64,000 bases of DNA from Branchiostoma lanceolatum (lineage: Eukaryota > Chordata > Leptocardii > Amphioxiformes > Branchiostomatidae). The position numbers and the translations under genes are program-made. How positions within the stretch are numbered: the stretch's first letter is position 1; every line of letters begins with the position of its first letter. The stretch spans positions 10,814,001 to 10,878,000 of the forward strand of contig NC_089735.1 in NCBI RefSeq assembly GCF_035083965.1. The letters are read 5' to 3'. Below, one piece after another: positions 35,263 through 48,481 of this stretch. Under the pieces are notes generated by a model. That model saw nothing but the letters and a program-made list of their open reading frames with translations, was not told the origin of the DNA and ran no database searches.

Positions 35263-38200
35263 TTAGTGTCACTTTCTGCACTTCTTGAATACAGGAATAA
35301 AAGTCTTGTTGGCTGTGACACCCTTTTTTGTCGCTTCACTACTTGTTTGACATTTAGGCATCTTGTCTGTTTGTGCCCATCTTATTTTGTTTTTTGTACT
35401 CTGGCATTAGATATTGAGTCTGCAGTGGATGCCATTCATAAAATGTGCTTGCTGTGGCCTTATGTGCAGTTTTGCAAGCTTTTTCTCAGAACCCTTCTTT
35501 TTTAGAACATGTGTCTTGTACATGAGTCAATGCTCAGATCAATTTACTAGCTTGACTGTTTACAGAACATTCATGGCAGCCTTACATATTTACACATATA
35601 CATGATGGTGATGCAATGTACAATTATGTTGTTGTTGTAAATGTATTTTCACAAAATGAATGATAGCTGCATGCTAATGTTTTTCACCCCTTCATCTAAT
35701 AAGAAAAATAACCACAAATTAAACCATTTGTACACAATGACATGTAGAGTTGGGTCGTTGTCCATCATTCAGAATGCTGCTGGATCAGAAGGTCCTGTGT
35801 TCGAATCCCATCTGTTGTCGCTCATCCGACTTGTACGCTATTGGAAATGGTTACTGCCCATAGTATGGATTGCTTAACCATGTTCCATGTTCATGTTGTA
35901 TTTGTGAAAGAGAGGGAGTGGAATTTACCAAGTACATTGGGTGAAATTTTAACTGTTCCTGAAAGTACGCTTGGTTGAGATGAATATTCATTTCAAAGCA
36001 ATTTTTCATAAGAAGATCAGGGTGTTATTTTGAATGCTCTCCCCATCTTGTACCACGTCAGAAATATGTGAAAAGCTTGTTTGCTGACTTTTATGTTACA
36101 AAATACAGTTTTAAAACTTGGCACATTTTGGTAACTGGCAAAGTTGAAAGAAAATCCTGCCAAATACTAGACTTCCAGTGGCCTATATAATTCTTTGTTT
36201 CAATCATATCTCTGATAACATAGTCCTCTTGTCTTCAAGCATTTCAAGCAAAAGCAATGTCTGACTACAGTTAAGCTAAACAGTCATGCATTACGTATAC
36301 CTGTGCACAGCTTGACTATTACATGTAGTATACGCTTGCCCATTGGTGCTTTTAGATGAAATAGTTTTTTTACAGCCACAACTGCTAATTATTATAACCA
36401 GCTAACATATTTTTTAATCAATACAGATCGCATATTTCTTGTCATTGAAATTGTTGTTGACAAGTGCTTCATACATAAATTTTCCATGATTGGCATGACG
36501 GTTTGCCTTTGGCATTTCAGAATGCTCCCTTTCCTTTAACCAATGAATATTCATCGAATACAATTCTAACACGAGTTGTGAAGTGCTATTATTTACAGTC
36601 ATTAGAGAAAATACATCATTTAGAAAAATATCAAATATCATTTAAGCATAACGTTACATCTTTTACAGGTGCCACAAGTATCATCTTATTGATATGCTAG
36701 TTGTTGTATATTTGATACATCTTATTTACTTACATTGTACATTTAAAACATGCATGTCTTCAAACTAGGAAGGAGAACAATAAATGGATTATGCCTCAGT
36801 GGAAACTGAATGTATGTTTTCTTTGAAACATTTGACCCTCTCTTGAGATGGCAAAAATTGTATATCGTTTCTAGATGAACCAGCAATATGGGAATAATTC
36901 ATAAAGCTATTGATATGTGTATCTAAGAGGAGAGTGCCTCGATAACCAACGTTGCTTTTGAGTCCGTGGAATTTCAGAACGCTCCCTTTGTTTTAGCAAT
37001 GAATATTTGATCAATATCAATCCAAGATGAGTTCTTTTGTGGGTCTTTTGTGACCTTTTCTGCAAATCTATCGTTTTCTCTACTAATGTACGTTTTTTCT
37101 GCCCCTTCCTCGAGGAGTAGGCAAAGTACAGAGAGATAAAATGATGAATTACTAAAAAAGACATACTTAACTTCATGTTGTGAAAACAGGTATAAAACGT
37201 TTATCCTGGGCCGTATCCTCACATCTGCTGGAGATCGATATTTCCTTTCACCAGAGGTTTCTGCAATTTTGTCACCTTTTTCGTCTTTTAGGGGCCAGTT
37301 TTTTCGGGAGAACATGGTTTGGTAATGTGTTGATTTATAATCTGCAGAATGTGTGCAAGCCTGCCTTTTGTCTGATATTGAGATTTGTGAATATGACTGG
37401 AATATTTCCCATTATTTCACACATGATCCTGCAGATGTGAATGTAATCTGTGGTCTTTTTTTGCTTTACATGTATTAAACCCAACAAGAGACCAAAATAT
37501 TAACAAAGTCTGTTTGTATGGCTTTGGCCCCCGCCATGCATGATAAATGGTATAGCCCAGACACGTTTTGGCAGTTTTTTTTTCTCATTAGAATGCAGAA
37601 TTTTGGCTATTCGTCTGTTCACCCCATGAGCAGATTACATATCTTTCCTAGAATAAACCATCCATACAAGATGACAGCTTTTTTTCAAGTTGATTGGATG
37701 AATATGCACAGTAAACAGGTCCTAGTCTTTTGGACTGACTGAGAGTAGTAGTAGATTGATATAATAATTTTCTTAGATTTGAAGATTTAAATTATTTTTA
37801 ATCTAAGTCTGATATAATAATTCTTTTAAATAAAGGAAGAAAACAGGAGAATCATTAAATTTTGCACACAATATGTTGGAAACATTGTTATAGATGCATT
37901 TCTAATAACAGACTTAAATGTAATTTGGTGGCCATGTTAGATGTCATTAGCAAATAATTACCAGTGCTTTAACAGTATATGGTGACTTTTATAGGTATAT
38001 GTCAAAAGATATGTTTTTGATTAATTGATTTGGAAATGTTTGGTTTGGTAGGTTTGGTAGGCAAAATGAGGGCTTTGAAAAATTTACACATTTTAGGTAA
38101 ATTTTGCATCAAATTTCATGCAAAGTACTTTGCATTGATTCTTTTCATGCAAGAAAATACATTCCAGAATGAAATCTCCACCTTCACGTTTGAATGTTTT

Positions 38201-38483
38201 TCTGTTTGTTTTTGTTTTCATTTAAACAAAAAAAGAATATGGTGTTTTGAAAGAAATCCCTGTATCTGATCGTAATTGCCAGTAGAACAGTTCACGTTAG
38301 GAAAACCATGTTTGGCGATAATCTTTAGTCGTCTTTGTAGAATAATGAAATAAATCTTTGTGGAAAATTTGATTGTGTACAATTTTAATTTTTTGGAGGG
38401 GAGGGGTGCAATTTTACCCAGTAAAGACCCACTAAATAAACATACAGGATTTCGTCCGTCGATTTCGATCCTCTTTTCTCAAC
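35263..38483. other. Intergenic, P4HA to LRR gene
   Basis: AT-rich sequence with no recognisable exon. It contains a SINE family A head fragment at about 35745-35850 (TGTTCGAATCCCATCTG), and two diverged direct repeats at 36495-36600 and 36945-37040 (shared words GGAATTTCAGAACGCTCCCTTT / GGCATTTCAGAATGCTCCC in part). The P4HA and LRR genes are convergent across this gap. Confidence 0.45.
38384..38389 (-). terminator. Candidate poly(A) signal ATTAAA for the LRR gene
   Basis: ATTAAA on the minus strand about 95 bp beyond the stop codon of the LRR gene. It is a common variant of AATAAA; position is plausible but unconfirmed. Confidence 0.35.
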
Positions 38484-41462
38484 TCACTGACTCTGACTTT
38501 CAACGGACGCCGGTTCATAGCTGTTTGTCTCGGGGGACTCTGGGGTGTCGTTTACTGCCTCTCTGCGGTCATTCTGGCAGTAGGTAGCTGCCGGAGACCT
38601 GTCAGCACCTGTCGCAGGGGAGGGGCAGGCGTAACTGCCGCCCCCACCGGTGGTGGACTGGCTATGATGGTTTTCATCATAGATGGCGGACTGAGTACCC
38701 GTCTCACTACTGGGGGAGGTAGCAGGCTCGTAGCTATTGGCCACTGGGGACTCTGCAGAGTTGCAGACTGCCTCGCTAGGGTCATGCTGGTCATATGCGT
38801 TGGTCAGGGTACGCTCTTGGTTAGTGGCCAGGGCAGGGGAGTTGTAGCAAGGTGCCTTGCGAGAACCCTGTGCGGTACTGGCATTCTGCTGGTAGGCAGA
38901 GGACTTGGTGGCGCCCGGGTTGGGGAGAATGACTGGGTGCTGGTAGCAGGTTTTGCCGGACTCGCCACCGTTGGGGTTATCACGACCATTTTGGCCATAG
39001 GCAGCCACGACGGCCCCTTCCCTGTTTGGTGTGTGACGGGGGCGCTCGGTGCTGTACGGGCGGGACGACACGGGGTGTGTCTGCGCGCGGGGGCGGCCTG
39101 CGTACGCTGCGCACAGCTTCGCCTGACCGTACGGGACGATTTCCGATTGGGAAGAATCGACCCGGCGCAAATCAGGGTGGTCGTTGAAACCAGCCTCAGC
39201 GTAAGGGCTGATGACTGATTCTGAATCACGCAAGCTGTCGTGATCCTCGAAACGACCCTCAGCGTATGGACTAATCACTGACCTATCCAAGTCGCCATGA
39301 TCTCCAATAGGCCACATAGAGCAGGCAACGATCTGATTGCCTCTCCGGTTTGGGTCTCCACCATTCACCGGAGCTTTGAGCCTGCGCTTCATACAGCTGA
39401 CACATTTCCAAACCCCTACCATGGCAACCAGCGACAACAGGCCAATAGCTACCCACACGATATACCAGGTTAGATCGCCATAGCCATCATCACTCACACT
39501 GATGAACAGTGGTGTGGTGTTGATGCTTATAGGCAAAGGTGTGGTGCTGATGCTGGTCGAGAATGGTGTCGCGTTTGTGATTGGGTGCCCTGTTGCCATG
39601 AAGACGGCAGTGTAGGAGCCACTTTCCGAAGAGACAGTACAAGTGGTGTTCCCAAAGGACAAGGGCTCGGTGGTCTCAAGCCAAAGGGTGAAGCTGGACT
39701 TCCCCATATAGTTAGAATAAAGGCTGCCATTTCCTGATTCCTCAAACGGTTTCTCTGCTGGCCCCATACATTTCACCCAGCCCTCGGCCTTTAGGTCGGT
39801 CACCACTTTCACGGTTAGGTTCCCTATGGGCAGACTAGCGTGTGTCGTCGTGTTTGTGTCGTACGTGATGTTGAGTGCGAAGTGTGAGGCGTTAGGGAAG
39901 GCACACGACAGTTGGGGCAATTGCTCCCAATACACGCTCCCAATGGCTTCGTACTTGTATGCGGCATTGCGTTCAACATTCGCGATCTCAATCAGTGGTA
40001 CCGGGCAGGGCAGTGCGCTAGGCGCGGGGTGATTTAGCATCAGCGACGAGGCGGGACAGCTTCTTCCGGGGAGGACCCTTATTGCCGAGAGAAAACTCCG
40101 CTTGAACTTGAACGGGTTACTACCCCCGTGGTCGTACAGCCAAGCGTTTGCGCACGTACAGCGCGGCGGGTTTTCCAGCTTGACAGTTACAAGCTTCAGT
40201 GCCCTCCCTTCCAGCGCCATGGCGGCAATCGCATTTCCACGCAGGACGAGCCTGGTTGGAAATGACGATTTGAACCATGCGCCAGACAGGAAGGAAAGCC
40301 TGTTTCCCGCCAGGTTGAGGATAAGCAACTTGTTTGAGTGGAACGCGCCCGCAGCAATGTGGGAGATTCTGTTACCCTCCAGGTTCAGGAATTCCAGCCG
40401 CTCAAGGCCGTGGACCATCCCCGCGCCGATTGTTTGCAGTTTGTTCTCAACAGCGCGGACATGTCCCACGGACTTGATCGCCTGCAAGGTCCCGGGTGCT
40501 ACGTTAGAGATACGATTGGCACTTACGTCAAACCACCATGTCTGCACTCCTCGGAACGTGCCAGGCGACAGCGTCAGGATCTGGTTGTCCACTAGGATGA
40601 GGCGGGACAAGCTGGGCAGCCCATCAAAGCAGCCATCCTGCAGCAGCACATGTCATCGAACTTTAAGTAAATAAAATTTGCATGCAAAAACAAAGTACTT
40701 CCACAATGCTCTCCTATAGCCGTGGCATATAGAGTGAAATATAATGAAGAAAGAAGGAATCCCTGATCTTAAAAGCCAGTGACAGGATCATTGGCCCAAA
40801 TGAACACCAACAAAAGAATATTTGTAAGAATTGCATATTGTATAATATCGTACCTCCATATGTGTCAGGTTGTTCTCCAGCAGCAGCACACGTTTGAGAC
40901 CTTCCATCCCAGCAAACGTGCCGTTCTTCAGAGTCTGGACGTTGCTCCGCCAGAGGACCAGCTCAGAGACCTGTGGCAACTTAGCAAACGCCCCTGCCTC
41001 TACTGCCGTTAGGTTACAACCCACAAACCACAGCCTGCAATCTCTACCACATGGGATCTGAGAGAGGACCTCTGCCTTTTCAGTGTCAAGCTTACCAACG
41101 TCATTGTCAACGATCATGATGTAGGTTCTCCCTAGTGGTGAAGGGACATCAGTGAGACCCCCCTGTGTAGGCCTTGTTTCATTTGAGCAGACCTGACAGG
41201 ATTGGAACACCTGACTCAAAGAAAAGGTAAATCCAAAGGGGCCTCTGTAGCTCATTGTTTCCCATGGATACTTGGTCCACTTGTACCGGTACGCTCCAAT
41301 GTCATACCGGTACTCATGACCATCCATACGGCTGTTGCCTACACCACACTTCGCAACGGACACCCCATGGCAGCTCTGCCAGCTACCTGCATCCACACCA
41401 GGCACAAGCAGCTGCAAAAGCAGCAACAAGCAGACTTTTGTCGTCAGCTTTATCGCCATCAT
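38484..41462 (-). CDS. Leucine-rich-repeat single-pass membrane protein
   Basis: Two exons, 41462-40854 and 40637-38484, joined phase 0 across a 216-bp GT-AG intron, give 920 residues. Residues 1-26 form a signal peptide. A cysteine-containing region (about 30-150) precedes about seven or eight LRRs of the xLxxLxLxxN type (about 150-350), closed by an LRR C-terminal cap (NPPRCTCANAWLYDH, from about 359). A membrane-proximal region with many NxT/S sites and a possible Ig-like fold (about 400-580) follows. About 593-614 is a transmembrane helix (YIVWVAIGLLSLVAMVGVW), then a CMKRR stop-transfer and a tail of about 306 residues with 15 tyrosines. It is probably a surface receptor or adhesion protein. 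Its orthologue is not recognised; LRR receptors are greatly expanded in lancelets. Confidence 0.88.
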
Positions 41463-43730
41463 ACAGCGTTAACACACCATAGCATTGATAGCAATGATAG
41501 CTATACTACAATATCCCCAAAAGGAAACAGTTACAAGCAAATGGTTCTACAAAAGTGTTACCGTTAGTCTGCACCCACAACTTCACCTGCAGGCAGAACC
41601 TGGGCAGCTCTGAAAAAAGCCGTGTTGTCTGCAATGGCGCAACAGCGCTCTAAGCGCACATGATCTTGCACAAGCCCCTACTTGATTAAGTCTACAATAT
41701 TTCACAATATGCTTGGTTATGTCAAGTGGAACTGCGTCGTGCGTGCGTAGGAACAACAACAACAGAAGCATTCCCAAACGTCAGATATTCACGTATGACA
41801 TGCTTTACCAGATTGGTTTTTATTAGTCTGTTTAAGGGGGAAACACAAAAGGTTTGAAGTCAAGAATATGTGGTTGACTGATTTTCACTGCCACTACGCA
41901 ACCTCTTATAGAGAGTTTTTGGTAATGTGAACTTTGAAAAACGGGTTTATTTGAATGTTTCCTTCCAATACATGTACATTATTGTAACTGTAGTCTCCAT
42001 GAGGCTTCTTTGGGTGCTGAAAATATAGCCTGGTAATAATTTTCAACTGGCTATAAATTCCCCGGCGGGCGAATTCCGGGCTGGCGGGCGATACTGCCAG
42101 CACCTTTAACAAACGCACGTACATAAAGAGAGAGAGAGATGCTCACTGCATAAAGCTGCAGAGTAAAAGAAAGCTACAAAAAGTGTCTCACAATTCTAGT
42201 GAATCTTTCTCGACCCAAGGCCTATATACATATACTGTTAATGCAGAAATGTTCTGAAATGATATTGTCTGTAGCGTGTGCGTGAATAGATATTCATTAA
42301 TTTCCACCCTTAGCAACTTAATTCTTCTATTGCGTTGACCCAAAAATTGACCTGGAACTTCAACAATTATCCCATAAGAACCAATACTTAATGGATGCTT
42401 TCCATCATGCATCACACCCAACAGGTCTGTATGAAGGGGCACTAGTCAATTCCTGGATTTTAAATGGTTCATTTATCGATCCGTCCGTCTGCGATTGATT
42501 CTTACGAATTTGGTTGATTTTGTATCCATGTGATCTTTTAGAAAATAACACTCTCCTCTGGTCTTATGTATGGCTTTAAGTAATCATTGAAGATCGACAG
42601 TAAATGGAAGTCACAATATTAATACTGCTGCAGTACCGTTAGTGACCTAGTGTACAGGGAGCGCTTTTAATCCATGCAATTGGAGCTGATTGCCCTTCAC
42701 AGCGTAAACATATCTTGGTATTCCTCGATGCTCACTCGTAAAAAATCAACAACAATCAAGCAAAAAAACAGCACCAATACGCGGTGAGATCAATTCATTC
42801 TATGAGTAGCTTTGATAACTGTGATAATTGGCTGTTACCGTAGCATATCTAGGAATAGTTGAGAATGATGCATCTTTTGTTATTTGACGTCATTTCTTGC
42901 TTCCAAATTGCTTATGAGACGTTTTAATTTGTAGTGTCTTTTTAGATTCATATTCCAAAAGGTACCGATTATACTCTTGGCATTTTTTTGTTTATCGATG
43001 CTCATGTACTCTCATTTGCTTTATTTTGTATAACATTTCATTTTACATACACAAACAAGAAATGAACAAAATAGTTAAACCCTTGTACCTTCTATTAAGT
43101 ATGATGCATCAAATGCAAACAATTTGCGTGGCAACTCGCTTTGTTCTTCCCATGTCTACTGTGAAAGCATCATTAGCTACCCAAAATTACATACTGGTAA
43201 ACAGCTATTTCACGTCCCTCTTATCCCTAATGTAGGAAATCTGGACTTTCAGAAACAGTCGAGTTGTTTAAGGGAATCTGATGTTCAAATGTTTTATTGT
43301 TTTGTATTGTTCTTTTTCATGCTGTACATGTTCATCATGGATATAAGTTCCACGACTTGACTTGACATCAGTTTAACTCACATTACATATCCACAACATC
43401 CGTACAAAGCCATCGATGACAAGAATCGCAGATGTGAGGTCATGCCGTCATTGTACTGTAGAAATGGACGGGGTGTCATACCGTACCACACACCAATTGA
43501 TTAGACTTGGGTTTGCTAACAAGATGGCAAAATTGCAGATCATTAAAATTTTTGTTGTATATTTACATGTTTCTTTTTCTATCCCTTAGTCTAACTAGTT
43601 GACCATTTGGGCACCATAGAAGATCTATCAACACCCGCCATGGTATTCTGTTCTTCTTATTGTTTCACTCAGTGTCATGCCTGTCCATTCTCTGATATCA
43701 TCCTCCCATCTTTTCCGTTGTCTGCTTTGT
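41463..43730. other. Intergenic, LRR 5' flank to ATP-grasp 3' end
   Basis: Both neighbouring genes are on the minus strand, so this holds the LRR promoter and the ATP-grasp 3' untranslated region. A GC-rich word CCCCGGCGGGCGAATTCCGG near 42060 is repeat-like. A minus-strand AATAAA at 43293-43298 is a possible ATP-grasp poly(A) signal, about 435 bp beyond the stop. No exon recognised. Confidence 0.4.
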
Positions 43731-46184
43731 TTACATTGTTACAGACATGAATCCAGCAGAACTTCTCTTTTCTCGCAAGCCCCGGGTCTCACAGGAGATC
43801 GGATATGTCAGTTTCTCCAGCTTCTTGACTGTGAGCCGCAAAACTTCCGCCAGTTTCCGGATGGCGGCCATCCTTGTGTTCCCGTACGCCAGGACCATAC
43901 AGAAGTGACCGCCCGTACTGCCGAAGAAATCCGTCACTTCTTCATCGGGCCCGGCAGTCAGGATAAAACGCACGTCTGGATCCGTCTTCAATCTTTGAAT
44001 CTGAAAATGAGAAACATACGTCTTTTTATCTATTTATTGAGATTTACCACATTTATGGAAGGATTTGCATAACAGGTGACTATCACCTTTTCAAGATGTC
44101 AACCCGGACCTGACTGTATGGTTTGATCCACTCACACCGGGAAGGACCCCTACTCTTTTAGTGTGGTGGGTTCTTTTACGTGCTCGAGGTGTGACTCTCC
44201 TCAAACATGGGACCTCCATTTCACGTCCTGTCCCAGGGACGTCCCTAACCGAAAATCAGTATATGTAAGAGTAAAGGTACAGCCTGGTGTGTGTGGATCA
44301 AATAGAATTAGAATACGCCTCTTGTACTCAGACGTGCCAACGGACATGGTGTGTAGATTACAACTGGTTTATAATGCAATACAAACAAACAAACATACCA
44401 ATAGAAATATTCTCACACATTAGATATCTTCTTTAACCCACCTGATCAAAGTCCATCAGATTCCCGGCCCTCTCCAACTCCCTGAACTTGACCAGGTACA
44501 TGATACCGTGTGTCCCGGTCGGGATAGGCGGAGTGTGCTGGATGCCGCGACCGGCGGACAGGCTTACGTAGTCCATCCGTCCTTTCTCGAAGCACGCAGA
44601 GTATAGTGCCTGGTGATGCCTTGAAGCCCGTGCATTGACTTCGATCAACTTGAGCTACGGTAAACACAGATCTGTTAGGTGTACGCCTTCACGTGTGTGT
44701 TTGACTTGCTTTGTGACAGTTTGTATTGAATTTTGAATATTGTTCCCAGGGTTAACCCTTTGTAATAGCTTTCGGCTAGTTGGGTAGCCCTGGCTGCACT
44801 TTTTTTATAGCCAAATCAATCAATCAATCAAATCAAATCTGTTTAGGTAATAGGAGGTTCCTCTGCAGTACCATGGAAAGGCGCCAGCAAGGGGCAAAAA
44901 ATCTGATCAAATATATCTGCGATAGATGTAAACCTGAATTTACAACATTCCATCCATAGCTTCTTGAATTATGCTGTTTAACCATAAAGAAAACCAGATA
45001 ACATCACAAACAACGTAACAGCCATCGAAAACATATCCTTCTTGGCGAAGGTAATGAAAATTTGTGAGTTCTCCGTACTATATGCAGAGAACATCATAAG
45101 ATAACTAAAAAAAGTACGTGAAGACACAATGATATGCATACATCTATCAAAGATAGAGCCTAGATTAAAGCCTACTTTTTGAAAGTAAGAAAATTAACAC
45201 GATTCATATAAAAGCTTATTCAAAGCACGAGAAGGTTTACCAAAGTCATAAGGAAATCTACCTGCTTGTCTTTCATCTGGAAGACTTCGATGTGGGCGAA
45301 GGAATTGTTGAAGCCGAACTGGATCATCCTGGTCATCACGGCGTCATAAAGGTCCCAAATCGGTTTCTGCTGATCGTCATTAAGGGTAGTCGGACAGATC
45401 ATGGTCACAAACCTGGCGTCCTGCTCGTCATAGCGGAGACTGTCCGTAATCTATAGGAATGGAAACTCACATGGTTATCATTTTATATGGTTACAGGTTG
45501 TTTCGCTACATTGTCAGTTCGCTACTTTTCGCTACATGGCAAGTCGTTGCACTACATGGTACAAGTTATATTCTTCATTGGAAACATAAAGCATTCTGTT
45601 TACTGTAAGCTAGAGATACCATACGACTGATATAATGATACAGACAGAGGTATGCATTTCCATGTATTTCCCACCACTGATTTACTTTAATATCATCATT
45701 ATATGTATGTATGTTTTATCATCAAGTGATACAGGCTTGCTTTCCCGTATATCACAGTTTTATAGAGTTCAAAAACGTTAGTATTATCCCAACATCAATT
45801 TTTACGCATACCCGATTAAGTGTCTTAATTTTGAACGATGCATCCATGACATTGCTGGTCCACGAATTTCCTCAATCTGCTATTTTAGATCAATTGTACG
45901 GTACGGGTGATGTGATTGGATTAATCAAGGATATTAACCTCATTGGATTAATCAAATTTAGTAAGGTTTTGAACTCGACACGCACCGCCCAGTGCACGAT
46001 CTTTCCATCGATGACACAGCCGTCTACAGTGTAGAAGTTTTCCGCCTCCACGAAGGGCTCGACGACCACGACATCGCGTAGCGCGAGAGGGAACTTCGTT
46101 ATATCCACATACTCCTCGTAAAAACTCCTGCAAAAAGGATCAAATATAGTTTATAATCTGCGTTGAACACACACACACACACAT

Positions 46185-46229
<45 letters not shown>

Positions 46230-48295
46230 ATTACCAGTGCACTAGCCCCCCTGCTGTAGTGTTTGTGTGAACTTGTGTGGCCAAAGGGCCTCGGAACGGA
46301 GATGGGCGCCGCCATATGCACCATGTATAATAGGGATGGCTTTAACTTAAACTTATAAGTAGCGGGTTAAAAAAACGAACATGCCAAATAACATCATAAA
46401 GTACATAGGGTATTCAGTTACATCCATCCCTATTCAAATCTATTCACTGCACATTCTTGCTAAACATGGAACATTTGGATCACGGGTTATCAAAAGTTGG
46501 AGATCTGCTTGCGATATTTATAATCACACCGACCATGCTTACCTGAAAAATGACGCACTCGGAGCTGAGAGGAAATTCGGGTATTTGTCCCTCATTTTCC
46601 GTAGATTCTGTAGCACGCTTCTCATTTCACCATGGCTGGTAACTTTCTTCACACCGACAGAGGCGAACCCTGTGGCTGGCTTCACGAAGGCAGGAAATCC
46701 TAGCAGAATATAGTTGCATGGTTGAGTAAAATTCACTCTATTTTCGGCACATTCTCTAAATGTCATCTATATAGTGTTATGAACATATGCAGCTTAAAGC
46801 CTTTTAGGTTTATCATGTAAAGCATACATTATGTATTTTCATACGTATATGGTATAACATTTGTAACACAGCTATACAACGTATGCCAAACTAGAGATGA
46901 AAACATGGTAGTTTGAATCCACTGACGCCACCGATGTTGTGCCCTTGGGAAAGGCACTTTATACGACTTTCCTCACTCCACCCAGATTTGGAAATGGGTT
47001 CTTATTTTTCTCTGTACATGACACTGTTAACAATAACTTGAATGCAGTGCCACGTCGTCATTGTCCAAAAAGCAAGAAAAAAATGCATACTAAACGAAAA
47101 TGCACGATTTAAGATATTGACAGTAACACAGCACTTCACGTCATTGAACTTATTGAAAAGAGTATATGCTTAGGTACGACCGTTACGATTGGATCATGAA
47201 ACATGGTCGCATCTGGTATTACTAAGGTCATCTGAGCGCTGATGGACTCGCGTTACAGACCATTGATATCCAGAATCTAGATCTACCACGGCGTAGGGAG
47301 TGGTGTTAGCGGCTGGGTCCATGTATTGCCTTGTGTAAGCTTTGTGGAAAGCAAGGAAGCACGCCTCCACGCTTGGGCCGGGTAAGCCGTGGAAGTCTCT
47401 GGCGATGGCAGAATGCACAAACGTGGAGATGTCACTCAGGGCCAGGACGTTGTTGACACTGTTGTCTTTCACGATCTAGAAGAGTGTACACGATTATATT
47501 GTACTTATAGTTGTTGATGTTGCTTTTTCGACTCCTAGCTACAAAATTATCAATCGAAGGAACGTATGTCTTTGTCCGTGCGTGGTTACAAATATTACAA
47601 TCCCAATGCTGTAGCCAAGAATAGATAACGTTAGGTAGATGGGTTGGAAAATAGACTCCGAAAAATATAGAATTCACAATTTTTAGCCAATATGGCGATT
47701 TTAACTTCAGGTAGCTAAAACCTGTCACGTGCATTACAAAGAAAATTGTATGTACTGCCTTTCTGTGGATTATCAAAAACACGACGTAACTAATGTAAGA
47801 ACATTTTTGCTCACTTACTTCCTTTACTCGTTGAACATAGTCCAGTAGTCGCTCGTTGTCATTGATATTGCTAAACGCAACTTTCTGGACCTGAAAAAAA
47901 GATATTCAAAGAAATATCAATAAATGCCATTCTTCGGGTCGTCTGAATGAACTTGAAGCATGTACAGGGACGTCAAACTACGGCACACAACTTTACTTCG
48001 AAAGTTTATGTTAGTCAATTCCGTACACTAGTATTCTTTACGTGCAGATATTTGAGGCTAACGGTTAAAACTCTCACACACTCACTCGGGGCGGCCGGCT
48101 TTACGTCCCCTTCCGAAAGGACGAACGCAATCCGTACAGGGCTCGAACCTCCACCCCCTAGATCTAGAGGGCATAGACAGACTGACAAAGTATACCCACC
48201 TTTACCAATGGACAACGAAGCAGCTCCTGTTTTTCTTCCAGGTTTCCGTCAGAGAACGGGATCAGTACGGAAACGTCACTAGCGATTGAAGACAT
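43731..48295 (-). CDS. ATP-grasp domain ligase
   Basis: Exons on the minus strand: 48295-48206 (coding part), 47890-47819, 47475-47223 (donor least certain), 46699-46543, 46127-45986, 45450-45262, 44654-44442, 44000-43731 (TAA). Phases agree, giving about 461 residues. The start MSSIASDVSVLIPF opens a pre-ATP-grasp Rossmann-like segment. ATP-grasp marks follow: the nucleotide lysine strand FPAFVKPATGF, a glycine/valine loop FASVGVKKV, the hinge strand DVVVVEPFVEAENF with VDG, then the metal-binding glutamate FAHIEVF and the E-N pair in LIEVNARAS. Such enzymes join a carboxylate to an amine through an acyl phosphate; carnosine synthase is an animal relative by fold. No signal peptide, so cytosolic. 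Substrate cannot be told from sequence. A non-ATG open frame extends upstream through two further exons. Confidence 0.8.
46167..46228. repeat. (AC)n microsatellite in ATP-grasp intron
   Basis: About 62 bp of nearly pure AC dinucleotide with one ATGTAC interruption, directly 5' on the plus strand of the exon ending at 46127. Confidence 0.95.
46905..47090 (+). mobile_element. tRNA-derived SINE, family B, partial
   Basis: Contains GACGCCACCGATGTTGTGCC, GGGAAAGGCACTTTATACG and TTTCCTCACTCCA in the same order as 59300-59370, followed by the shared GAATGCAGTGCCACGTCGTC. The tRNA-like head is only partly present (TAGTTTGAATCCA as B-box remnant). It lies in an intron of the ATP-grasp gene. Confidence 0.75.
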
Positions 48296-48459
48296 TGTCC
48301 GATGTTTAAATGCCCAAGTAATTCCTAATTCAAGACCTGTAGTAAACACAACACCATATGTTCTTTTAAAACACAATACATGTAGTCACTATATATATGG
48401 AGTCTATATTGATCAGTTACCACCTAATATGGTCTAATTAATATTTTATTTGTTACGCG

Positions 48460-48481
48460 TGACGTCACATTTATGACGTCA
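48460..48481. promoter_or_regulatory. Two CRE-like palindromes, 14 bp apart
   Basis: TGACGTCA occurs at 48460-48467 and again at 48474-48481, and the pair together forms a larger imperfect palindrome (CGTGACGTCA...TGACGTCACG). Perfect 8-bp CRE/ATF sites are rare by chance in such AT-rich DNA. They lie 124 bp upstream of the exon carrying the presumed ATG of the ATP-grasp gene, so an internal promoter or intronic enhancer is possible. Confidence 0.4.

Noticed and set aside
38664..39229. Long open frames overlapping the LRR tail on both strands
   Set aside because: They are shadows of the GC-rich coding exon at 38484-40637, which has domain, signal-peptide and splice support.
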